Of a stretch of 24,543 nucleotides of DNA, positions 14,950 through 21,898 are shown piece by piece. Within the stretch, counting starts at the first letter, position 1, and each line of letters begins with the position of its first letter. A program made the translations under genes and the position numbers. The notes under the pieces are model-generated. The model did no database searches. It was not told the DNA's origin and saw nothing but the letters and a program-made list of their open reading frames with translations. The stretch covers positions 1-24,543 of the IMG/VR virus record IMGVR_UViG_3300035698_013814, one strand, 5' to 3'. The DNA comes from a virus.

Positions 14950-15548
14950 TATGCAGTCCTTTCGATCATTCTTTGAGTTTCATAAGTGGCTGGATCGTAA
15001 TTTTGCGCGACCTTCTTTTCCACCTCTTTAGGCTCACTCGAATTTGATTTAAAATTTCTATAAGACTCACTAGCTTGCCTAGAAAACCTCAAGGCACCAG
15101 TGATCAATGTTGAATCAGCCGCTTGATTAGCTCTGTTTTTTGCAGCCAACCCTCCAGCTCTTGAATTAAAAGCGTCCTGCTGTAAGCCAAACGATTTTCT
15201 CCAGGCATTGTTTCTGATAGTTCTTTGCTCATCCTGGCCAAGTTCAATGGTTTGCTTCCTAACGGCTAGAGCTGTGCCTGAATCCACCTTAATATTCCCA
15301 CCTGCAAACGCTGCCTTTTGCTTGCCAACCAGTTGATTGATCTGCTTACCATGTTCGCCTGCTTCCTTGTCGCCAGCAGAAATTACTTCCTTAGCTTCCA
15401 TCTCTGCAAATCTTGCATTCATCTCACCAATCTTGGCAGCGTAATCACCTTGAGCTCTCATCGCATTTGATTGAGCAACGCCTGAAACCATACCACCCAG
15501 CGATGTTGCAAAGTCTACTCCGAAACTAACATTCTTATTGTATTCCAT
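14949..15548 (-). CDS. Virion core protein, T7 gp14-like (199 aa)
   Basis: 199 residues with the features of the T7 gp14 virion core family. A short hydrophobic Gly-rich segment at the N-terminus (VDFATSLGGMVSGVAQS) is followed by an Ala/Gln/Met-rich helix (NARFAEMEAKEVISAG). The middle has AAFAGGNIKVDSGTALAV, a frequently seen motif of this family. The protein is expected to form the outer-membrane part of the ejection channel. The ATG at 15548 directly follows the stop of the nozzle gene, with GAAGGG upstream. Three consecutive internal virion genes (199, 554 and 2180 residues) mirror T7 gp14, gp15 and gp16. Confidence 0.8.
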   Translation of the reverse strand: MEYNKNVSFGVDFATSLGGMVSGVAQSNAMRAQGDYAAKIGEMNARFAEMEAKEVISAGDKEAGEHGKQINQLVGKQKAAFAGGNIKVDSGTALAVRKQTIELGQDEQRTIRNNAWRKSFGLQQDAFNSRAGGLAAKNRANQAADSTLITGALRFSRQASESYRNFKSNSSEPKEVEKKVAQNYDPATYETQRMIERTA

Positions 15549-18206
15549 TTATTTACCCTTCTTTATTGGATATTGCCCAGTCGGTGCAATTGCTAAGACT
15601 GAGGCTGGCAATGGGTCAACTTGTCTTATAAAAACTCTGCCGTTATTATTCCACTGAGCCTTGATCAAACTTTCCATCGGGCCTGTATTCAAAGCAATTG
15701 GAGATTCATAACCTTCTGAATTTCTCATCTTTAACTCACTCAAGCCCTCAAGTGGATCAAGAGCATCATCACTAGGAGGCTCTGATCCAGCCCATAGACC
15801 TCGAGTCTCTTCAGTCATTAAGGAGATCTCACCGCTATTTTTAAACTTATTGAGTAAAGTCTCAGCGTTAGTGACATCGATATCAAGTGTTTCGATGTCA
15901 CTAGTAAAAGGAATTCCAACATGGATCACAGCATAGCACTTATCTAAAGTTACATAAGCACTGTCCACAGTGATAGTGTCATAGGCTGTATTATTAGGAC
16001 TTGCCACAACAAACCCATCACCCAATACAGACACTGACCTTCCCTCAAGATGAAGCAATCCAGAAACTACCTTAACAGCCTTTGACCAATTTGTTGTCGC
16101 TGTGGCTTGCAGTCCCACAGGAACAGTCTTATGAGGCTTGCCAGTGACTACTGTCGCTGAGCTGTAGGTATCAATCGACATCCTAATAATGTCGCCATCA
16201 GTATCAGTTAAATGGATTTCGCTACCAACATCATCAGCAATAAAATAACTAGTGCTAGATGTAATTGTCAGAGTCTCATCATAAGTCCAGTCAGTTCCAC
16301 CAGACAGAGTCATAGTCGCTGTTCCTGTGTTTCTGCCGTCATAGGTAACGCTGCCATCTAAAAATTTAGAGTCAGCAACAGATGTGTATTCTCTAGTGGA
16401 CATTCTTTCCACTGCTACCTTTGTAGCAGCGTCACCCTCAACATTTGTGTAATCCCTTGAGACCAACATATAAACGTAGTCCTCGCCCTGCTCTGAGATA
16501 CTAACAGTGTCACTTACAATGGCACCTTCCATATCATGTCTAGACCAAGCCACCATAGATTGCTCTCTTAAATAAGTAAGGCATAAAAGAGTCCCATCAC
16601 TTCTAGCAGCCCAAACATTTGAATGTGGCACCTGCTGATAGGTCCAGCGGTTGATATCGTAACCATCAAAAAGATGTGAACTAAAAAGTGTCAGATCATT
16701 TCCCTTATACCCATCACTCTGGAAGTCATACCCGAAATCTCTAACGATAGACCCTCTAGCTTGAACGTATAAACATGAGTTTGTAATAACTAGAGGTGGA
16801 ACACTACTCGCTCCATTATAAGATTGCTGCTTTAGATTTAATGTTGTTGGAGTCAATACCCCAAGGTCTGACCCTTCGAGTGTCCACTCGCCACTGGTTG
16901 TAAACATAACCAATCGACCGATATCAACAATATGTTTTATGTTCTGGATCTGCCTGCCAGAAATCTCAAAGACAATTGAATCGTCAGCCTGTATAGGGTA
17001 TTTAATACTGAAATTTTTAAAGTGGCCAGTACGACTCATGAATACTTTTTCTGGATTGTTATTTGTAGCAGCCAAGATCAATCGCTGCTGAAAGTATGCC
17101 ACCACTCCAGGAACTTTATTAACCCCGACAAAATACCCAGGGTTTGTCGGTGGCGTTTTGCTAAAGTCAGGGCTGACACCAATATCAACAAAGCGACCTT
17201 TTGCTGCGTTACTAGGGTCAACGTAACCAACGCCCACTAGCCCAAAGTTATTGGTTTGGTCATCGGCTCGGAAAACATTATATTGATCGGCACCAGACAC
17301 TACATTCCAAGAGACAGTACCCTTGTTAGTGAGACTTATTGGAGCATTTGAGCTCGTTACTGACGCTGTTCCTGGCAGTGACTCCTCAAATCCAGGGTAG
17401 CTAATAGCCGTCACATTCCATGTATAATAATCTACAGCTCCTCCAGCGATAGTGCCAGAGATACTAGTCGGAGCTGTCACACTAGGTGCAAAACTTATTG
17501 TAGCTTTAGCCCAACTCGTGTCACTAGTCCTAGTGATTTCAATCGGATCATTGTCAGGATGCACTATAGTTAAAACATTTTCTTTTTGTGCAAACTGAAT
17601 ATCAGGGAGTGATGCGTTTATAATACCTGTCGCAAGTTCATAAATCTTAGCAGCAGTTCCACCACTCAGAGACTCAGTCCATAGAGGAGTGTCAATAGTT
17701 CCACCATAAAAAGTCTCCTGGAGCTGTAAAATATTAACATCCACCACAGTCACATTATAATAATTTCCATTAACTCTAAAGCCCTCTGAAACTCCCGATA
17801 TATATATTTGATCACCAGTGGAATAACCATGGCCAGCGATTGTTATTCGTGCAAACGTCACACCATAATTCCAATTAGTTATTGTCTTGGCAGATTGCAA
17901 AACAGGAGCGCCCTCTTTATGAACACGCATGTATCCAGCTTTCGAAATCAAGGCACCACCACCGAATTCTAAAACGCAGCTTGACGTTGCATCGATCTGA
18001 AAAGGTATGAGTCGGATTTCGCCTAGTTCAAAACCACAGTGAGCAGAATACTCTGTCCCCGGCCTGTTCTGAGCACCACCATGCCTCATGATAAAAAAGT
18101 TTCTGCAAGTTCTTAAGCCTGTTTGATACTTATAGAAATCCACTCTTGAATAAAGAGCAGGCGTTATCTCACCACTGGCAAAACTTCTTTGGATTAACGT
18201 TGACAC
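15549..18206 (-). CDS. Tail nozzle or stabilisation protein (T7 gp12-like role) with FCCH-like and Fn3-like inserts
   Basis: 885 residues. The N-terminus (SFASGEITPALYSRVDFYKY, then NFFIMRHGGAQNRPGTEY) is diagnostic of a podophage tail protein family that closes the tail tube. An FCCH-like insert follows at about residues 118-163 (ITIAGHGYSTGDQIYISG), often annotated by resemblance to ubiquitin-activating enzymes; here it is only a small beta domain with no such activity implied. A fibronectin-III-like domain follows at about 244-345, then a long beta-rich region with MVAWSRHDM. Translation starts at GTG 18206 immediately after the staple stop (TAAGTG), with GGAGG upstream. It lies after the adaptor and staple genes, as expected for the nozzle. 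A strong inverted repeat lies within its 3' part. Confidence 0.85.
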   Translation of the reverse strand: MSTLIQRSFASGEITPALYSRVDFYKYQTGLRTCRNFFIMRHGGAQNRPGTEYSAHCGFELGEIRLIPFQIDATSSCVLEFGGGALISKAGYMRVHKEGAPVLQSAKTITNWNYGVTFARITIAGHGYSTGDQIYISGVSEGFRVNGNYYNVTVVDVNILQLQETFYGGTIDTPLWTESLSGGTAAKIYELATGIINASLPDIQFAQKENVLTIVHPDNDPIEITRTSDTSWAKATISFAPSVTAPTSISGTIAGGAVDYYTWNVTAISYPGFEESLPGTASVTSSNAPISLTNKGTVSWNVVSGADQYNVFRADDQTNNFGLVGVGYVDPSNAAKGRFVDIGVSPDFSKTPPTNPGYFVGVNKVPGVVAYFQQRLILAATNNNPEKVFMSRTGHFKNFSIKYPIQADDSIVFEISGRQIQNIKHIVDIGRLVMFTTSGEWTLEGSDLGVLTPTTLNLKQQSYNGASSVPPLVITNSCLYVQARGSIVRDFGYDFQSDGYKGNDLTLFSSHLFDGYDINRWTYQQVPHSNVWAARSDGTLLCLTYLREQSMVAWSRHDMEGAIVSDTVSISEQGEDYVYMLVSRDYTNVEGDAATKVAVERMSTREYTSVADSKFLDGSVTYDGRNTGTATMTLSGGTDWTYDETLTITSSTSYFIADDVGSEIHLTDTDGDIIRMSIDTYSSATVVTGKPHKTVPVGLQATATTNWSKAVKVVSGLLHLEGRSVSVLGDGFVVASPNNTAYDTITVDSAYVTLDKCYAVIHVGIPFTSDIETLDIDVTNAETLLNKFKNSGEISLMTEETRGLWAGSEPPSDDALDPLEGLSELKMRNSEGYESPIALNTGPMESLIKAQWNNNGRVFIRQVDPLPASVLAIAPTGQYPIKKGK
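15869..15903. repeat. Perfect 12-bp inverted repeat inside the nozzle gene
   Basis: TAGTGACATCGA (15869-15880) and TCGATGTCACTA (15892-15903) are exact reverse complements separated by 11 bases. On the coding strand it spans the codons for TSDIETLDIDVTN. There is no T tract after it. It may fold in mRNA, bind a protein, or be a by-product of the repeated Asp-Ile codons. Confidence 0.7.
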
Positions 18207-18518
18207 TTATCCTCCGTAAAACTCTGTGGCTTTGTCCTTTTCTTCCTTCTCTTCTTTAAGATCCATATCTGTAATCTGTAAACTCATAGACACATTATCG
18301 ATCTCATTATTCATTTCTTTTCGAGCTTCCTTAACCACGCACTTGGCTAAAAGCATGAACGACTGACCAACCTTTGGGACCTCTTTGATCTCAAGTCTAG
18401 CCATCATCTCATCATCTATATAAATGCACAGGCCATGAGGGTAGGATTCACGCTCACTAATTGCAGTGGGCGTTGCCATATCTTTTTTTTCTTCATCACT
18501 TAACATCATTGATTTCAT
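18207..18518 (-). CDS. Probable capsid staple protein (103 aa)
   Basis: The frame is open to 18602, but the best start is ATG 18518: an AGAGGG site lies just upstream, and the ATG sits one base after the stop of the adaptor gene, avoiding an 83-base overlap. The 103-residue product has the pattern of capsid staple proteins: a Met/Lys start, SYPHGLCIYIDDEMMARLEIKE at residues 25-46, PKVGQSFMLLAKCVV, and SMSLQITDMDL near the end. Staple proteins bind the outside of podophage capsids and lock neighbouring subunits. The end is Lys/Glu-rich. The gene contains a run of eight A in the coding strand (18483-18490), in frame. The family assignment is by eye, fairly good. Confidence 0.75.
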   Translation of the reverse strand: MKSMMLSDEEKKDMATPTAISERESYPHGLCIYIDDEMMARLEIKEVPKVGQSFMLLAKCVVKEARKEMNNEIDNVSMSLQITDMDLKEEKEEKDKATEFYGG

Positions 18519-18519
18519 A

Positions 18520-19143
18520 TCATCCCTCTCGCGATCTTTCGAACTCGGATTTTGGTAATTCATCATCTTGAATTTCATTCTGATCATTTGACTGAGCGCC
18601 ACTGATCTCCATCTCGTAATATTCTTTCATCTGTTTCTTTGCACCAAAAGGATCTCCAGCCGAAACTCTAGGAACAATCAACTCAGCTAATTTATAAGAA
18701 AGTGCTAAATCAAAATCAGCAGGAAACACTGTCACATCAGTAACATTTTTCGTATAAATTAATCGAGCATTCTCCACATCACAGTAAATCAATTTCGTGT
18801 TACCACTATTTTGCAATAGATAAGATTGCCTTGATTGTCTGCTGTCAGTTCTAGCACCACTACCAATCCTGCGAATCATCAAACAGTCAGTCGGGTATTG
18901 ATAGGAGTAAGTCCACTCTGCATTTGCATCGAGAGTTTTTAACTCCTCAACTAAACTTAGATCAAACAAAACTCTAGCAAAACTCCATGGGAAATCACGC
19001 AAGCAAAGCTTTTTTGCAGTCTCATAGAATTGTCTGCAAGCCTTAGCCTCCTGAGATGTCTCAGTCTCGAGATCAGAAATATGTTTACCCTGACCAATGT
19101 GAGAGAGCGCCATGTTTGCAATTACTGTTTTTGAATCTGCCAT
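18520..19143 (-). CDS. Head-tail adaptor (T7 gp11 / tail tubular protein A-like)
   Basis: 207 residues with a typical gatekeeper or adaptor N-terminus: VIANMALSHIGQGKHISDLE, ACRQFYETAKKLCLRDFPWSFA, and later DCLMIRRIGSG. These helices form the ring between the portal and the nozzle. The ATG at 19143 has TTTGGAG upstream. It is the first gene after the hairpin at 19159-19180, so its level probably depends on how much transcription passes that point. The C-terminus overlaps no other protein if the staple gene starts at 18518. Confidence 0.85.
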   Translation of the reverse strand: MADSKTVIANMALSHIGQGKHISDLETETSQEAKACRQFYETAKKLCLRDFPWSFARVLFDLSLVEELKTLDANAEWTYSYQYPTDCLMIRRIGSGARTDSRQSRQSYLLQNSGNTKLIYCDVENARLIYTKNVTDVTVFPADFDLALSYKLAELIVPRVSAGDPFGAKKQMKEYYEMEISGAQSNDQNEIQDDELPKSEFERSREG

Positions 19144-19158
19144 ACTTACTCCAAAAGA

Positions 19159-19180
19159 AGGGGGAGAAAATACTCCCCCT
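19159..19180 (-). terminator. Terminator-like hairpin between capsid and tail genes
   Basis: AGGGGGAG (19159-19166) and CTCCCCCT (19173-19180) form a perfect, GC-rich 8-bp stem with a six-base loop. On the transcribed - strand it is followed by TCTTTTGG, a short U-rich tract. It sits in the only sizeable gap of the late operon, directly before the adaptor gene's ribosome site. The short tract suggests partial termination, so downstream tail genes are still read. Confidence 0.75.
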
Positions 19181-19186
19181 AGTTAA

Positions 19187-19387
19187 TTAGATCACGCCAT
19201 CATCATCGTCGAAATTATCCTCTTCGATTTCTGGCTCAATAGACTCATCATTTTTAGGAGCTTCTTTCTTGTCGATTTTAATCATCCAAGCTTCTGAGAA
19301 TTCCTTCTCAGATTTGATGTTAAAAACCTGACCCTCTTTTCTTCTCCGCATATCATAAAAACCCATTCTAATTGCTTTTACTAACAT
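19187..19387 (-). CDS. Small conserved virion-module protein with acidic tail (66 aa)
   Basis: The ATG at 19387 is preceded by AAGGAG at good spacing. Residues 1-45 (MLVKAIRMGFYDMRRRKEGQ, then VFNIKSEKEFSEAWM) are basic and form a small compact motif frequent downstream of podophage capsid genes. The last 20 residues are almost all acidic (EEDNFDDDDGV). It may be a minor capsid or assembly protein. No function is known to me. It is the last gene before the hairpin. Confidence 0.7.
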   Translation of the reverse strand: MLVKAIRMGFYDMRRRKEGQVFNIKSEKEFSEAWMIKIDKKEAPKNDESIEPEIEEDNFDDDDGVI

Positions 19388-19397
19388 TCATAGCTCC

Positions 19398-19832
19398 TTA
19401 GCTAATAGTGAAACCACTTGCATAACTCTCGTACTTACTAATATCAGTAGTGATAAAAGAAGTAAAAGACCCAGCGCTCAAGTTTCCACCTGCTACAGTG
19501 TAAGCAACGTTTATGTACTGATACTGCAATGGGGCAGAACCAGGATCAAGCTTTGCATACTTAACCGTACCAGCTGCAGATAACGCAGGAAAAACATAAA
19601 GATCCTGCGTAGCATCTGGAGTGATGGTGGTAGTCGAGTCACCTTGCAAGGCAACAGTGATTGTTGAATCAGACCCAGTGTCAGCCATAGTCACATCACA
19701 AACAGTAACCATGTACAAAGTCTCACCAGTACCAATATCGCGAGCGATACCAGCATCAATGATGTTTGTTGAGTCAGCTGAAGCTGTAACAGCCTGAGCG
19801 TCACTTAGTAATAATTTTGCATCTACATACAT
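19398..19832 (-). CDS. Bbp16-like capsid cement (decoration) protein (144 aa)
   Basis: 144 residues, beta-rich, Thr/Ala/Asp-rich, with MYVDAKLLLSDAQAVTASADS as the N-terminal signature and ARDIGTGETLYMVTVCDVTM following. This fits the Bbp16 family, found directly after the major capsid gene in BPP-1-type phages, where it decorates and stabilises the head. A strong AAAAGGAG site precedes the ATG at 19832, as expected for a high-copy protein. It lies 18 bases after the capsid gene. Confidence 0.85.
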   Translation of the reverse strand: MYVDAKLLLSDAQAVTASADSTNIIDAGIARDIGTGETLYMVTVCDVTMADTGSDSTITVALQGDSTTTITPDATQDLYVFPALSAAGTVKYAKLDPGSAPLQYQYINVAYTVAGGNLSAGSFTSFITTDISKYESYASGFTIS

Positions 19833-19850
19833 AATAAATCTCCTTTTAAA

Positions 19851-20852
19851 TTAAGATACGAGGCTTTCAGTCTCAAGAATTGAGTCAACCTTGCGAATAG
19901 GAATACCCCTAAAGTTTGGAACCAATTTCCCATCAACTTCATTATAAGTCATGCCAGCTGCAGCAACATCATCGCGACGTTGGATATCAAGCTGCTGAAA
20001 AGATGTTCTGTTCATATAGAACGCGCATCGACCCATGTTCATGCTTGGCAATCTGTGCATAGCTTTAATCATAAGATTGATTAAGTCAGCCTGAGAACCA
20101 GAGTTAGCTGTCAAATCAGAGACATCAATGTTCGGAATACGAACTGCAAATCTCCAATCTTTTAGTGCAATACCACACTTCCACTGCCACTGATCCTGGT
20201 AAGCTCTCAAACGGCTAGTAGCCACACCGGTTGAATCCTGGACAGTTACTTCCCCATGATCAAAATGCTGTAAACCAGCGTTTGATCCTTTTGGAAAAAT
20301 ACCGTGAACAGAATTCTGTCCCCAACAAACTAACCATACAGAAGTATTGTCAGCTCCAGAACCACCGCCAAGAATAACGTTCTGACCGTTTCCTGCAGTA
20401 GTTGATGAGTAACGGTTAGCCAATCCAGTAAATTCTTCTGGAGAAGTTGATCCGTTTCCATAAATTAACGTTGATGCCATCTCTTGATTCATCGCTTCGA
20501 TAAATGCTTGAGCCTCAGATAAACGAAAGCTTGCAGTGTTTCCGTTTAACATTGCGATATCAACGTCAACCTCACACCATGCTTCCATGATACCAACAGC
20601 TTCATCGATCTGAGCAGTGGTACTTTTAGAAGGCTGAACACCTTGATTTAAAAGTTTCCATGCAACAGTCGGTAAACCTGTGCGAACTGTAGTTCTATGC
20701 CCCGTTGGAAGGTTTCCCTCAACCCAAAGCATGTCATCGAGGATCTCGTTTGTTTGCATAAGCAATTCAACGATGCTCGAAGTTTTCCCGTCAGGGTCTT
20801 TTCTCTTTGCCCAATCTATAAGAGTCAGGGCGTTTCCACTTAATACTGCCAT
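19851..20852 (-). CDS. Major capsid protein
   Basis: 333 residues, of the HK97-fold coat family of BPP-1-like podophages. Diagnostic stretches include LTLIDWAKRKDPDGK, LMQTNEILDDMLWVEGNLPTG and HRTTVRTGLPTVAWKLLNQG in the first 80 residues, and FYMNRTSFQQLDIQRRDD near the end, before the C-terminal PNFRGIPIRKVDSILETE. The ATG at 20852 has one of the strongest ribosome sites in the window (TAAGGAGAA). It sits between the scaffold and cement genes, the normal order. It forms the icosahedral shell. Confidence 0.93.
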   Translation of the reverse strand: MAVLSGNALTLIDWAKRKDPDGKTSSIVELLMQTNEILDDMLWVEGNLPTGHRTTVRTGLPTVAWKLLNQGVQPSKSTTAQIDEAVGIMEAWCEVDVDIAMLNGNTASFRLSEAQAFIEAMNQEMASTLIYGNGSTSPEEFTGLANRYSSTTAGNGQNVILGGGSGADNTSVWLVCWGQNSVHGIFPKGSNAGLQHFDHGEVTVQDSTGVATSRLRAYQDQWQWKCGIALKDWRFAVRIPNIDVSDLTANSGSQADLINLMIKAMHRLPSMNMGRCAFYMNRTSFQQLDIQRRDDVAAAGMTYNEVDGKLVPNFRGIPIRKVDSILETESLVS

Positions 20853-20876
20853 TATAATTCTCCTTAAAAGTTTAGT

Positions 20877-21569
20877 TTATACGTCATCAGGATAGAACTG
20901 TTGCTCTAACGTCTTTTCAGTTTTCATGTGATTTTCTGAAACATGAAGAGAGTCAGGCGACATTGCCCTACCAATTCGAGCGAACACTCTAACAACCTCT
21001 GGATTATTGCCAAACTTAGTCTCGTCGAGAGACTCAAAGAGCTCTTCAGTTCCAAACTTTTTAAGAGCTTTATTTGCCATCGACAGGCTCTCATCAAATT
21101 TTTCACCACCGATTTCTTTATCAGCTTTTGCATCATCCACCCATTTATTAGATAGTTCACTATGTGTCTGACTTAGATTTGATTGATTCTCTTTTAAAGT
21201 TTCTTGAGCAATGTCCACATACTTCTGAGCAGCTTCCTTTCCGAGTCCTTCTTCCTTCGCACGAGTAAGAATCCTCTCCATGTCAGCGTCATTTAATAGT
21301 GAATCCTCGGGAGCATCTAGCGAATCATATTCTTTGTCATCACCGTCTGCTTTTTTAGAATCAGTTTCCTCATCCTTTTTTTCCTTGGGCTCTTCGTCAC
21401 TTTCTTTTTCTTTAACCTCAGCATCATCACCATCATCAGACTCTTTGTCTTCATAGAGAGGAGCTGGCCCCTTCTCTTTTGCTTCTGGTTTTTCTTCTGT
21501 GATCAAACTTGAATCAGTCTTTACATCATCAGCTGGCTCTGTTTCTGCAGCTTTAATTTCATCAGACAT
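20877..21569 (-). CDS. Capsid scaffolding protein
   Basis: 230 residues, extremely charged, with long acidic and Lys-rich runs in the first 100 residues (ESDDGDDAEVKEKESDEEPK) and helical segments after it (MERILTRAKEEGLGKEAAQK). The C-terminal end (TEKTLEQQFYPDD) is likely the part binding the coat protein. The position directly before the capsid gene is standard for a scaffold. ATG at 21569 has AAAGGAG. There is no protease gene in the window, so the scaffold is probably released, not cut. The identification rests on composition and place. Confidence 0.85.
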   Translation of the reverse strand: MSDEIKAAETEPADDVKTDSSLITEEKPEAKEKGPAPLYEDKESDDGDDAEVKEKESDEEPKEKKDEETDSKKADGDDKEYDSLDAPEDSLLNDADMERILTRAKEEGLGKEAAQKYVDIAQETLKENQSNLSQTHSELSNKWVDDAKADKEIGGEKFDESLSMANKALKKFGTEELFESLDETKFGNNPEVVRVFARIGRAMSPDSLHVSENHMKTEKTLEQQFYPDDV

Positions 21570-21898
21570 TAATTTACTCCTTTATTATTAAAATTTTCTA
21601 TCATTAACTTTCCTAAAACCATTTCATCAGCCTCAGCAATTTCAGCCATTACAAAATGACCTACGTCTTGCTTCCCAGATATATAGTAAGTGTCCCCATA
21701 ATTAGCTCTTCTTACAGAACCAAAAGTTTCACACTCCTCTAAAAGACGCCAAACAAAACGCCTCCCACACTCGGTGGCCATCATCGCCTTTATATCGTCA
21801 AGCTCTTGATCGCGACCGATTCTCTCCATCGCTTGGCTTTGCTTAACTTGCTTTTCATCAGATGCGTTTTTCACATAGGCGTCTTTCTTATCCCTCAC
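21569..21898 (-). CDS. Bbp19-family protein, conserved between portal and scaffold (109 aa)
   Basis: A 109-residue protein with a conserved central segment, LDDIKAMMATECGRRFVWRLLEECETFGS (about residues 33-61), characteristic of the Bbp19 family that sits between portal and scaffold in many podophages. Its function is unknown. Translation appears to start at GTG 21898, overlapping the portal end by 11 bases (GTGAGGGATAAG). Only a weak G-rich site precedes it, so it depends on coupling to the portal gene. The end overlaps the start of the scaffold gene by one base. Confidence 0.8.
   Translation of the reverse strand: MRDKKDAYVKNASDEKQVKQSQAMERIGRDQELDDIKAMMATECGRRFVWRLLEECETFGSVRRANYGDTYYISGKQDVGHFVMAEIAEADEMVLGKLMIENFNNKGVN

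Noticed and set aside
18483-18490. Run of eight A in the coding strand of the staple gene as a programmed frameshift site
   Set aside because: The normal frame continues to a family-like C-terminus, and no extended alternative frame or stimulating hairpin was seen.
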